From JADJPO01 sp963825645 (lineage in GTDB: Bacteria; Actinomycetota; Actinomycetes; Actinomycetales; Kineosporiaceae): a stretch of DNA of 64,000 bases. Under the pieces are notes generated by a model. It was not told where the DNA came from, made no database searches, and worked only from the letters and a program-made list of their open reading frames with translations. How positions within the stretch are numbered: position 1 is the first letter of the stretch; each line of letters starts with the position of its first letter. Position numbers and translations under genes: made by a program. The stretch covers positions 185,195 through 249,194 of the forward strand of contig CAWGTT010000007.1 of NCBI GenBank assembly GCA_963825645.1. The letters are read 5' to 3'. Positions 49,947 to 58,313 of the stretch are shown here, one piece after another.

Positions 49947-51020
49947 GTGGACGCACCGTGGAAGGGCTCGCGAGGTCGGCTGGTGGCGCGTTCAGCGGCA
50001 TCGGCGGCCCTCGCCGTCGTGCTCATCGCCGTCCTGCTGCCCCGTGCTGCCGGCACCACCTGGTCGGCCATTGACGGGACGCTGGGCGGACTGTCGGCGG
50101 CCGACGTCGCGGTTCTCGCGGTGGTCTGGGCGCTCGGGCTGTGGGTGCACTCGTTCGTGCTGACGGCCTCCCTTCCCGGGCTGAGTCGCCGGCGTGCCCT
50201 CACCCTGAACCTCACCGGCAGCGCGGTCGCCAACGTGGTCCCGCTCGGCGGGGCCTTCGGGGTGGCGCTCAACTGGGCGATGGTCCGGTCCTGGCGGTTC
50301 CACCCCCTGGCGTTCACCCGGTTCACCCTGGTCTCGAATATCTGGGACGTGCTCGCCAAGCTGCTGCTTCCCGTCGTCGCCCTGCTCGCACTCCTGGCGG
50401 GCGGCTCGGTCGCGACCCACTCGCTTCGGGTGACCGCGGCGCTCGCCGTGGCGTTGCTGCTGGCCGGGGTGTCCGGGGTCGTCGCGATGATGGCCAGCGA
50501 CCGCGGCGCACGGACCCTCGGCGCCACGGCCGACGACGGCCTGCGGGCCGTGCGGCGCGCGATCCGCCGTCCGACCTCCGGTCACGACCTGGAGGAGAAG
50601 GCCACCCACCTGCGGGCGACGACCATCGACCTGGTGCGGGCACGCTGGCCGCAGCTCAGCCTCGGCATCGCCGGCTACTACCTGCTCCAGGGGCTGCTCC
50701 TATGGCTGGCCCTGACCGCAGTGGGCTCCGACCCGCGACTCCTGGGACCGGCCGAGGTGGCCGCCGGTTTCGCCGTCGAGCGGATGCTCTGCCTGGTGCT
50801 GGTGACCCCCGGCGGGGTCGGGGTGTCGGAGACCGGATGCGTCGCCCTGCTGGTCGCCCTCGGCGGCGACCCCACCACCAGCGCGGCGGGGGTCCTGCTG
50901 TATCGGGTGTTCACCTACCTGCTCGAGATCCCGGTCGGCGGGCTGGGCATCGCCTGGTGGATGGGCCGGCGACGCCTGGCGGGGCAGGCCATGGAGCCCG
51001 CGACGGGGTGGACGGCATGA
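49947..51020 (+). CDS. Flippase-like membrane protein (LPG synthase TM family)
   Basis: A 357-residue protein of the lysylphosphatidylglycerol synthase TM/UPF0104 family, without a synthase domain. It has about eight helices. Typical parts are LTLNLTGSAVANVVPLGGAF, FTRFTLVSNIWDVLAKLLLP, FAVERMLCLVLVTPGGVGVS and AGVLLYRVFTYLLEIPVGGL. Members are thought to flip lipids or lipid-linked sugars. The GTG at 49947 follows GAGGG and is preferred because the longer frame upstream runs through the regulatory repeat. The stop overlaps the start of the GT4 gene (ATGA), so a lipid modification carried out by the pair is likely. Confidence 0.87.
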   Translation: MDAPWKGSRGRLVARSAASAALAVVLIAVLLPRAAGTTWSAIDGTLGGLSAADVAVLAVVWALGLWVHSFVLTASLPGLSRRRALTLNLTGSAVANVVPLGGAFGVALNWAMVRSWRFHPLAFTRFTLVSNIWDVLAKLLLPVVALLALLAGGSVATHSLRVTAALAVALLLAGVSGVVAMMASDRGARTLGATADDGLRAVRRAIRRPTSGHDLEEKATHLRATTIDLVRARWPQLSLGIAGYYLLQGLLLWLALTAVGSDPRLLGPAEVAAGFAVERMLCLVLVTPGGVGVSETGCVALLVALGGDPTTSAAGVLLYRVFTYLLEIPVGGLGIAWWMGRRRLAGQAMEPATGWTA

Positions 51021-52195
51021 AGATCGCCCACGTCTCGGACTGCTACCTGCCGCGTCTGGGCGGGATCGAGAACCACGTCTTCCGTCTCGCCACCGCTCAG
51101 CTGGCCGCAGGTCATCGCGTGGAGGTGCTCACGACGACCCACGGTGCGGACGCGCCTGTCGTCGACGCAGCGTCTGCGTTCCCGGTCCATCGGGTCCGGC
51201 GCAGTGGGTCGGCGTCCGGGGCCCCGGGCTATCAGAGCGATCCGCCCTCCCTGGAGGAGTACGACGCCGTCCATGTGCACGCTTCGGTCTTCTCGCCGTT
51301 CGCGGCCACCGCGGTGTCGGCGGCAGTCGCCGTGGGGGTTCCGGTCGTGGTGACGCTCCACTCCCTGCTGTCGTGGACCACGCCGCTCTACGCTGGGCTC
51401 GCCGCCTTGGGCGGGCTGTCGACCTGGCCGGTGGAATGGACCGCCGTCAGCGACGTGGCGGCCGACCCGCTACGCCGCGTCGTCGGGACCGACCGCGTCC
51501 GAGTGCTCCCGAACGCGGTGGACGCCGCCGCGTGGGCATCACCGCGACCGGCCACGACGCCCGGCGCGGAACCGGGGCTAACGGTCGTCGCGGTCATGCG
51601 GTTGGCGCGGCGCAAGCGGCCCCTGCCCCTGCTACGGGCCCTTCGCCGGGCCCGTGCCGCCCTCCACCCCTCCGTCCCGCTGCGGGCGGTCGTTGTCGGC
51701 GAAGGACCGTCGCGACCGGCCATGGAGCGCTACCTGCGCCGCCACGACATGACCGACTGGGTGGACCTGCCGGGCCGAATGGACGGCGATCACGTGCGCG
51801 AGGTGCTCTGGACCGCCGGCGCCTTCTGCGCGCCGGCGACGCTGGAGTCGTTCGGCATCGCCGCGCTCGAGGCGCGCAGCGCGGGCCTGCCGGTGATCGC
51901 CCGGTCCGGTTGCGGCGTCGGCGACTTCATCACCCATGGGCGGGAGGGCCTCCTCGCGGACGACGACGAAGAGATGGCCCGGGCCATGGTACGGCTGGCG
52001 ACGGAGCCGGGCCTACGCGCCAAGATCAGCGAACACAACCGCACCACACCGCCGACCCACGACTGGGCCGCCGCCGTCCGAGGCTGCGACCTGGCCTACG
52101 CCCGAGCGGCAGTGCGGGCCGGCGCGGCTGCGGTGCGCCGTGGCTCACACCCGCTGCGGGGGGTCGACGCCTCGGTCGTCCACGGGTCCGGCTGA
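51017..52195 (+). CDS. GT4 family glycosyltransferase
   Basis: A 392-residue GT-B enzyme of the GT4 family. The N-terminal domain begins MKIAHVSDCYLPRLGGIENH, the usual acceptor-site glycine loop. The C-terminal donor domain has VVAVMRLARRKRPLPLLRAL, VVVGEGPSRPAMERYL, and the E-x7-E motif in CAPATLESFGIAALEARSAG. Enzymes of this type make glycolipids such as phosphatidylinositol mannosides. Translation is coupled to the flippase-like gene. Whether the sugar product is moved by that protein is inference. The C-terminus is Arg/Ala-rich. Confidence 0.92.
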   Translation: MKIAHVSDCYLPRLGGIENHVFRLATAQLAAGHRVEVLTTTHGADAPVVDAASAFPVHRVRRSGSASGAPGYQSDPPSLEEYDAVHVHASVFSPFAATAVSAAVAVGVPVVVTLHSLLSWTTPLYAGLAALGGLSTWPVEWTAVSDVAADPLRRVVGTDRVRVLPNAVDAAAWASPRPATTPGAEPGLTVVAVMRLARRKRPLPLLRALRRARAALHPSVPLRAVVVGEGPSRPAMERYLRRHDMTDWVDLPGRMDGDHVREVLWTAGAFCAPATLESFGIAALEARSAGLPVIARSGCGVGDFITHGREGLLADDDEEMARAMVRLATEPGLRAKISEHNRTTPPTHDWAAAVRGCDLAYARAAVRAGAAAVRRGSHPLRGVDASVVHGSG

Positions 52196-52589
52196 CCAGT
52201 GCTGCGCTCCACATGGAGCGCCTCGATCACCCGGCGCCGGTAGTCCTGGGCGTTGGCGAAGAACAGCCGACAGACGTAGCGGTCAACACCAGGCCGGGAA
52301 GCAGGACGTCCGGGTAGGTGCCCGTTCGTTCGCGAGTGGTCTGTGGGGGGTCACCGGCGTCGCATCATCCGTCGATCTGGACACCGGTCGCGTCGTCGCT
52401 GCGTGCCTCGCCGGCCACCGCGCGGGGATCAGAGGCCTGATTCTTTGAGGCCGATCTTGGTGAGAGGCCGCTTGCGGATGTTGATCCCTGGTTCCTGACC
52501 TGTTCTGGCGTCTCCTTTGCCAATGCGACTGAATCCAGACACCTTACCGGCCCGGGCCATGACCTCATTCGCGTGGATGATGCAATCGT
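52196..52589. other. No intact gene; possible decayed coding on the minus strand
   Basis: On the minus strand just right of the GT4 gene a frame reads DRYVCRLFFANAQDYRRRVI and HVERSTG, which looks like the end of a real protein, but no start and no family can be given. The rest shows nothing. Confidence 0.3.
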
Positions 52590-52726
52590 GGGCGCGCAAG
52601 GCCGGGGATCACCGCGGCTACAAACCGACTATCGTGATGTCGCTCGCCGCCGGCGAAGGGATCGCGATCATGGCCAACTCTCAGAATGGAGTTATTGGTT
52701 TCTTGATGGATATTGTCTGCGCCTGA
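52590..52726 (+). pseudogene. C-terminal remnant of a beta-lactamase-family serine hydrolase
   Basis: The plus-strand frame GDHRGYKPTIVMSLAAGEGI then AIMANSQNGVIGFLMDIV matches the last strands and helix of class C beta-lactamase-like hydrolases (pattern G-x-x-x-GY....F...G.G.VI.TN...G). The SxxK and YxN active-site parts are absent and no frame upstream supplies them. It is about a tenth of a normal gene. Confidence 0.45.
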
Positions 52727-53114
52727 AGTGCGAACGTTAACGGCAACCTGATGCAAAGCACCTGCCGTGAGCTGCGGGATGATTCGCGATGGGCAGCTGA
52801 TCATTACGAGTGTGTTGGTGCCCTTGGTGCACCTACCAACCAGACACGTCCTGCGATCGGCATGTGCGTGAATGTTCGAGGCTGGCCGTGTGGATCCGGG
52901 GTTGCTCGGTGCGTCGGGCTCCGGTAGCCGCGCGGTGGTGGCCTGCTCGTGTCTGGGGTTCGGGGGCGGGGGGATGGCGGCGATAGATACCGTCGGGGCA
53001 GCGTTGGGGTTGGAAGACGCCCGCTCCGCTGCGATCAGTGCCGCCCCCGGGTGGGTTGTCGGTCCTGCGCAGTAGCCTGAGGCTGGAGATGCTGAGCGGC
53101 GAGAGGAGGCCGAG
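52727..53114. other. No gene recognised
   Basis: Base composition falls slightly in GC near 52740-52870 and no frame has a family pattern. A Gly/Ala-rich plus-strand frame (52872-53075) has no ribosome site and is probably chance. Confidence 0.35.
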
Positions 53115-53351
53115 GTGGCTGAGGAGTCCCTCGCGGAGGCGTTCGATCGTCTCGGGATCGGACCGCTGCCGTCGGTTGATGAACTGCGGGCAATGAGCGA
53201 GGGCGAGCGTCGGGCCGCCCTGGCCGCGAGCAGTGTGTCGGCTGAGCAGTACGAGCAGTTGCCGGCCTGGTATCGGGAGAGGTTGCGTCGTCGGGCCGAG
53301 GAGACCCTTGCCCGCCGGGACGCTGAACAGGTAGCTCGCCGCGTCTGGTGA
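53115..53351 (+). CDS. Small protein, first gene of a possible toxin-antitoxin pair
   Basis: A 78-residue acidic-basic helical protein, AEESLAEAFDRLGIGPLPSV then MSEGERRAALAASSVSAEQY and a charged tail RRRAEETLARRDAEQVARRV. There is no membrane segment or known DNA-binding motif, but the size, charge and position before a second small gene fit an antitoxin. The GTG start follows GAGAGGAGG, a strong ribosome site. The stop TGA overlaps the next start (GTGA). I do not recognise the family, so the antitoxin role is only a suggestion. Confidence 0.6.
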   Translation: MAEESLAEAFDRLGIGPLPSVDELRAMSEGERRAALAASSVSAEQYEQLPAWYRERLRRRAEETLARRDAEQVARRVW

Positions 53352-53680
53352 GTATCCGGGACGTCCGACTCACCGACGACTTCTACCGCGACGTCGATCA
53401 TGCCTTGGCCCTGCCTGGCGGCGTGATGTCCAGGTCCGACTTCGGGCTCTACGTGCTGGCGGGCATCCTGAGGCGCTTCGCCACCGACTGGGACCAGCTA
53501 CCGATGCCCATCCCGGGCCGGGCGGACTACCGCGTGCTTATCGGGTACTCCGCTCACCTCGGTGCCTACGCGGTTGAGGGCCAGATGGCCTGGGACGGGA
53601 TCATCGAGCTGACCAGCCTGACCGTTGATCCGATCGATCCCGCGGCATGGGACGAGGCGCCTCCGGACGACGATGAGTGA
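53348..53680 (+). CDS. Small protein, second gene of a possible toxin-antitoxin pair
   Basis: A 110-residue protein. The first part is helical (DVRLTDDFYRDVDHALALPG, SDFGLYVLAGILRRFATDWD). The second half is strand-rich (GRADYRVLIGYSAHLGAYAV, WDGIIELTSLTVDPID), a helix-then-sheet order similar to RelE/ParE toxins, although key motifs are not recognised. It begins inside the stop of the first gene, so the two are translated as a unit. Its stop is 21 bases before the insertion sequence at 53702, which may have cut a longer operon. The tail is acidic (DEAPPDDDE). Confidence 0.6.
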   Translation: MSIRDVRLTDDFYRDVDHALALPGGVMSRSDFGLYVLAGILRRFATDWDQLPMPIPGRADYRVLIGYSAHLGAYAVEGQMAWDGIIELTSLTVDPIDPAAWDEAPPDDDE

Positions 53681-53701
53681 GGTCACCGGGCAATCGCTCG
53701 T

Positions 53702-55366
53702 CTCAGCTTGATCTTTAACCTCTGAGACGTATGGCCTGGTCTGTTGCGGTCTGCGCCCAGCGTGTCGTCGTGGCATGGAGCGACCTTCGGAAGATCGTGT
53801 TCTTGTCGAGGGAACCGATCACCGAAGGTCGCGATGGACAGACTGCCGCACCACACTGACGGCGTCGACCCGGTCGCGGGACCGGTTCGGTGAGCCTGTC
53901 GAGCGGCCCGGGTTCGTCGCTGGCCGGCGCGGACGCCCGGGAGGTGTTGTGCCGGTTCCGATGGGACGTCTATGGGTGCCGGGACGCCCGGGCCGACGTG
54001 CTGGTCGAGCTCGCCGACGCGCTTGCGTGCACCGCGGGGCCGGTGCGGTCGTTGCCGGAGTTGTCCCTGGAGCCGGAGCACCGGCGCGGGCACGGCGGCC
54101 TGTACGACGCGGTGAACGCCGGTCGGGTCGAGTTCGCCAGGATCCGTCGCACCCTGGCTGGGCTGGCGCTGCCGCGGGTCGGGCGGCGGATCGTGCTGGG
54201 CGTTGACGTCACCCCGTGGCTGCGTCCGGACGCCGAGACCAGTCCCGAGCGGCTGTTCTGCCACGTTCACGGCCGGGCCACGGGCACCAGCCAGATGATC
54301 CCGGGCTGGCCGTACTCGATCGTGGCCGCGTTGGAGGCCGGTCGCACCAGCTGGACCGCGGTGTTGGACGCGGTCCGGCTCGGGCCCGACGACGACGCCA
54401 CCGCGGTCACCGCCGCCCAACTGCGTGAGGTCGTCGAGCGGCTGATCGTCGCCGCCGGGCACTGGGCGCCGGGGGATCCACCGATCGACATCGTGATGGA
54501 CTCCGGGTACGACGTGGCCCGGCTGGCGTTCGTCCTGGCCGACCTGCCGGTCGTGGTCACCGGCCGGCTGCGGTCGGACCGCGTCATGATCGGCCCGATC
54601 CCGCCCCGCCCGCCGAGCACGATGGGTCGCCCTGCCCGGCACGGGTCGGTCCTCAAGCTCGCCCGGCCGGACAGCTGGCCCGAGCCCGGGCACGCCACCA
54701 TCACCGCCACCACCCGCTACGGCACGGCAGTCGCGTCGGCCTGGGGTCGAATGCACCCCCGTCTGACCCGCCGCGGCCCCTGGCTGGACCATCCCGAGGA
54801 CACCGACCTGCCCATCATTGAGGGCACGTTGATCCGCCTCCAGGTCGACCACCTCCCCGGCGACCGCACCCCGAAACCGTTGTGGCTGTGGACCTCCCGG
54901 CCCCAAGCCACCGCCGAGCAGGTCCACCACGCCTGGCAGGCGTTCCTGCGCCGATTCGACCTGGAACACACCTTCCGGTTCGTCAAGCAGCAACTGGGCT
55001 GGACAGCCCCGAAGCTGCGCGACCCCGCCGCCGCGGACCGCTGGACCTGGCTCGTCATCCTCGTCCATGCCCAGCTGCGGCTGGCCCGTGGCCTGACCGA
55101 GGACCTGCGCCGCCCCTGGGAACGCCCGTGCCCGCCCGAACGGCTGACCCCGACCCGGGTCCGGCGAGGGTTTCGCCATCTCCGAGCGAAGATCGCCCAC
55201 CCGGCCAGTGCACCGAAACCCACCCGACCCGGCCCCGGCAGACCGCCCGGCGCCCCGAACCGGCGCTGCGCGCCCCGCTACGACGTCGGCAAGAGCACCA
55301 AACGGGCCGTCAGCCTCGAGGAACACCGCCAGACCAAGACCACCCCAGGTTAAAGATCAAGCTCAG
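53702..55366 (+). mobile_element. Intact insertion sequence (copy 2) with target duplication
   Basis: The element runs from about 53707 to 55361. Its ends CTTGATCTTTAACCT and AGGTTAAAGATCAAG are exact inverted repeats. CTCAG at 53702-53706 and 55362-55366 is a 5-bp direct repeat, the likely target duplication. It carries one transposase gene whose TAA stop lies in the right repeat. The nearly identical truncated copy at 36.2-37.5 kb has the opposite orientation. Clean ends and duplication indicate a recent insertion. Confidence 0.92.
53890..55353 (+). CDS. DDE-type transposase of IS copy 2
   Basis: A 487-residue transposase with an RNase H-like core: first Asp in IVLGVDVTPWLRPDAETSPE, second in PIDIVMDSGYDVARLAFVLA, and a late Glu in FDLEHTFRFVKQQLGWTAPK, as in actinobacterial IS4/IS701-like enzymes. 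The basic C-terminus (FRHLRAKIAHPASAPKPTRP) probably binds DNA. The GTG start overlaps the stop of a 19-codon frame that begins at 53834 (MDRLPHHTDGVDPVAGPVR), an arrangement suited to translational coupling. The gene appears intact and could move both copies' ends. Confidence 0.92.
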   Translation: MSLSSGPGSSLAGADAREVLCRFRWDVYGCRDARADVLVELADALACTAGPVRSLPELSLEPEHRRGHGGLYDAVNAGRVEFARIRRTLAGLALPRVGRRIVLGVDVTPWLRPDAETSPERLFCHVHGRATGTSQMIPGWPYSIVAALEAGRTSWTAVLDAVRLGPDDDATAVTAAQLREVVERLIVAAGHWAPGDPPIDIVMDSGYDVARLAFVLADLPVVVTGRLRSDRVMIGPIPPRPPSTMGRPARHGSVLKLARPDSWPEPGHATITATTRYGTAVASAWGRMHPRLTRRGPWLDHPEDTDLPIIEGTLIRLQVDHLPGDRTPKPLWLWTSRPQATAEQVHHAWQAFLRRFDLEHTFRFVKQQLGWTAPKLRDPAAADRWTWLVILVHAQLRLARGLTEDLRRPWERPCPPERLTPTRVRRGFRHLRAKIAHPASAPKPTRPGPGRPPGAPNRRCAPRYDVGKSTKRAVSLEEHRQTKTTPG

Positions 55367-57222
55367 GTCGCCTGCCGCCGCAGGCCCTCGGGTAGCGGTA
55401 GGTGCGTCCGGGCCTCGGTTCTGGCCGGTTGTAGGGTCGCCTGCCGGATCGTCTCGATCTCGGCCTTGGGTCGCCGTTGCGGGTCGAGCAGCCCGTTGGC
55501 CTCCTGCTCGATGTCGTATAGCTGGGTCCAGCAGAACCCGGCCAGCACTGGACTGTCGACGATGGCCGCGACGAACTGTCGGTAGCGCTCGAGGAGTGCC
55601 TGGCCGTTCGGCACGGTGTGGAATCCCCACGTGTTGGGGCTGTCAAGGGCGATCCCTCCGAACTCGCTGACGATGATCGGCTCTCCGCGATGGGTGTGGC
55701 CCTCGATGTAGATCGGGTGCTGCAACGGGTGTGATGTGACGGCGCCGTCCCGGGTGGCGAACCGCGTCTGCAGAGTGGTCGTGTCCCCGTAGTCGTGGAT
55801 GGTGCACAGGTCGGTGTGCGCATGTTCCCAGCCGTCGTTCGACACGACGAGCCGGGTGCCGTCCAGTGCCTTGGTCAGGTGGTACATCGCCAGCAGGTGG
55901 TGCTCCTGACGTCCGTCGGGGTCACGAGCGACGGCGGGCACACCCCAGCTCTCATTGATCGGTACCCAGACGATGATGCACGGGTGGTTGCGGTCACGGA
56001 CGATGACCTCCTGCCACTCGGTTGTGAGGTTCTGCACATACCGCATGGAGTACCGGTAGGCGCTGGGCATCTCCTCCCAGACCAGGAAGCCGAGGCGGTC
56101 GGCCCAGTACAGGTAGCGCGGGTCTTCGATCTTCTGGTGCTTGCGGGCACCGTTGAAGCCGAGGCGCTTGGCCAGCTCGATGTCGGCCTGGATGGCCTCG
56201 TCACTCGGCGCGGTGTAGCCGCTGTCGGGAAAGAACCCCTGATCGAGCACGAGGCGCTGGAACAGCGGGCGCCCGTTGAGCAGCACCTGGCCGTCCTGGG
56301 TTGCGACGGAGCGCATCCCGAAGTAGGACTCGATGAGGTCCATGCTCGCTGCGGTCTCGTCGAGGATCTCGAGCGTCAGGTCGTACAGCCGCGGGTTGCC
56401 CGGATGCCAGGTCGCCACACCCTGGTACTCCAGGACCTTGGCGTCCCTCGCCGACAGGTTCTCGGTCAGGCGCCACCGCCGACGGATCTCGGAGTCGATC
56501 ACGCTGATGTCGTCCCGCACCAGGATCACGTCGTCGCGAGCGATGGTCACCCGCAGGGTCATGCCGAGGGCGGGCTCGGTGACCGTCACCGTGATGTCGA
56601 CCGCGGCGTCCTCGAGCATCGGCACCACGACGGCGTCCCGCACGGCCGCCGGCGCCACGGGCTCAAGCCACACGGACTGCCAGATGCCGGTCGTGCCCCG
56701 ATAGAACACGTACTCCGACTCGGGTCGCCAGTACTGCTTGCCCCGCGGCTGCGCCGGGTCGTCCTGCCGGTCCTCGACGCGGATCACCACGACGTTGTCC
56801 TGGTCCTGCACGACGGTGGTGATATCGGCCTCGATCGGGGTGTAGCCACCGCGATGGCCGGCCACGTGCTCCCCGTTCACCCAGATCGTGGTCGCGTAGT
56901 CGCAGGCTCCGACGTGGAGCAGCAGACGGTCGCGCGGCCCGGCTAGGGAGTTGGCGTCGAAGGTCCGGGCGTACCACACGACTGGGTGCAGAGCGGGGTC
57001 ACCGATGCCTGATGCCGGCGTCTGGTAGGCGAAGGGGACGACGATGTCGAGATCGAACGGTCCGTCACCGTCGGCCAGCTCCTTCGCGCGGATCGCGTGC
57101 CAGTGCTCGTGACGGCCGACGTCGTCGTCGTCGAAGGCGAACCGCCACGGCCCGTTGAGAGTGAGCCATCTGCGCCGACGCCACTGCGGGCGTGGGTATT
57201 CGGGGCGGGGTACGTCGGTCAT
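55363..57222 (-). CDS. Glycoside hydrolase family 2 protein
   Basis: A 619-residue cytosolic GH2 enzyme (beta-galactosidase/glucuronidase/mannosidase group). An N-terminal sugar-binding jelly roll (LTLNGPWRFAFDDDD) and an Ig-like middle domain lead to a TIM barrel. The acid/base is Glu424 in WVPINESWGVP and the nucleophile Glu520 in IIVSEFGGIAL. There is no signal peptide, so it would act on imported oligosaccharides. GGAGGT precedes the ATG. It is the last gene of the sugar operon, 32 bases after the LacI gene. Its TGA stop lies inside the CTGAG target site of the neighbouring insertion sequence. The exact sugar is unknown. Confidence 0.92.
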   Translation of the reverse strand: MTDVPRPEYPRPQWRRRRWLTLNGPWRFAFDDDDVGRHEHWHAIRAKELADGDGPFDLDIVVPFAYQTPASGIGDPALHPVVWYARTFDANSLAGPRDRLLLHVGACDYATTIWVNGEHVAGHRGGYTPIEADITTVVQDQDNVVVIRVEDRQDDPAQPRGKQYWRPESEYVFYRGTTGIWQSVWLEPVAPAAVRDAVVVPMLEDAAVDITVTVTEPALGMTLRVTIARDDVILVRDDISVIDSEIRRRWRLTENLSARDAKVLEYQGVATWHPGNPRLYDLTLEILDETAASMDLIESYFGMRSVATQDGQVLLNGRPLFQRLVLDQGFFPDSGYTAPSDEAIQADIELAKRLGFNGARKHQKIEDPRYLYWADRLGFLVWEEMPSAYRYSMRYVQNLTTEWQEVIVRDRNHPCIIVWVPINESWGVPAVARDPDGRQEHHLLAMYHLTKALDGTRLVVSNDGWEHAHTDLCTIHDYGDTTTLQTRFATRDGAVTSHPLQHPIYIEGHTHRGEPIIVSEFGGIALDSPNTWGFHTVPNGQALLERYRQFVAAIVDSPVLAGFCWTQLYDIEQEANGLLDPQRRPKAEIETIRQATLQPARTEARTHLPLPEGLRRQAT

Positions 57223-57254
57223 CAGATGACCTCCTTGGAAGGACGAGGTAGATC

Positions 57255-58313
57255 TCAGCCCGCATCGGGGACGGGCGTAGCCGCGGCGCAACCACACGAC
57301 CGCCGGCACACCAGCGGGGCGGGCAGCAGCACCCGCCCGATCGAGCCGCTGCGTTCCGCGGGTTGGTCGAGCAACATCTCGACCGCCGTCGCGCCGGTCT
57401 GCTCGAACGGCAGGTGGACGGTGCTCAGCGGGGGGATCGTGTGGGCCGCGGTCGGGATGTCGTCGCACCCCACGACAGCGAGATCGTCGGGCACGGACAG
57501 GCCGCGGTCGGCGGCGGCGTGCATCACCCCGACCGCCATGAGGTCGTTCTGCACGTACAGCGCCGTCACATCTGGTGCCCGGGACAGGATCTCACCTGCG
57601 GCGCGGTAGCCGCCGTCCGGTTGCCAGTCACCCTCGCAGAGGAGGTCTTCGTCGACGTCGAGCCCGGCAGTGGCCATGGCCGCCCTGTATCCCTTGGCGC
57701 GGCCGGCCGCCGCGCGTCGGGACAGCGGGCCAGTCACCATGCCGATCCGGGTGTGCCCGAGCTCGATGAGGTGGGCGGTGGCCAGGCGAGCGGTCTCGGG
57801 CTGGTCGGAGCCGACCAGGCCCACGCCTCCTCCGGCGACGGCGTGGATGCTCACGGCGGGAACGTGCCCGCGGAGCAGGGCGCCGAGACGATCATCGTTC
57901 TCGAGCTGTGGCGCAGCGGCGATGATGCCGTCGACGCGACGCTCCAGCAGCGAGCGCAGCGACCGCTCACCCTCCTGGGAACCGGGGTCGACGCTGACGA
58001 TCATCACCGTGTGGTTGCGTCGTCGCGCTTCCTGCTCGACGCCCGCCACGAAGCGGGCGATGATGTGGTCGCTCAGGTCGCCGACCGCGATCCCGATCGT
58101 GCGGGTCCGCTCGGTCACCAGACTGCGCGCGATGTCGTTAGGGACGTAACCAAGATCGTCCGCTGCGGCGAGGATGCGCTGTCGGGTCGCCGCAGCGACG
58201 GTTCCGCCGCCCTGGAGGACCTTGCTCGTCGTCTGGAAGCTCACCCCGGCGCGCTCTGCGACGTCCTTCAGGGACGGCCTCTTCTGCATCACGGGCCCAG
58301 CATGGCTGATCAC
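57255..58313 (-). CDS. LacI family transcriptional regulator
   Basis: A 352-residue repressor. The helix-turn-helix and hinge read SLKDVAERAGVSFQTTSKVL and RQRILAAADDLGYVPNDIAR. The ligand domain is of the ribose-binding type (TIGIAVGDLSDHIIARFVAG, YVQNDLMAVGVMHAAADRGL, VPDDLAVVGCDDIPTAAHTI). A Cys cluster near the C-terminus (VCRRSCGCAAA) is unusual for the family. The GTG start overlaps the stop of the binding-protein gene (GTGA). A 16-bp perfect palindrome at the operon promoter is its likely operator, so it should repress its own operon until the sugar is present. Confidence 0.93.
   Translation of the reverse strand: MISHAGPVMQKRPSLKDVAERAGVSFQTTSKVLQGGGTVAAATRQRILAAADDLGYVPNDIARSLVTERTRTIGIAVGDLSDHIIARFVAGVEQEARRRNHTVMIVSVDPGSQEGERSLRSLLERRVDGIIAAAPQLENDDRLGALLRGHVPAVSIHAVAGGGVGLVGSDQPETARLATAHLIELGHTRIGMVTGPLSRRAAAGRAKGYRAAMATAGLDVDEDLLCEGDWQPDGGYRAAGEILSRAPDVTALYVQNDLMAVGVMHAAADRGLSVPDDLAVVGCDDIPTAAHTIPPLSTVHLPFEQTGATAVEMLLDQPAERSGSIGRVLLPAPLVCRRSCGCAAATPVPDAG

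Noticed and set aside
50141..51016. N-terminal extension of the GT4 gene by about 290 codons
   Set aside because: It is an out-of-frame reading of the flippase gene; the ATGA at 51017 and the GT4 start motif set the real start.
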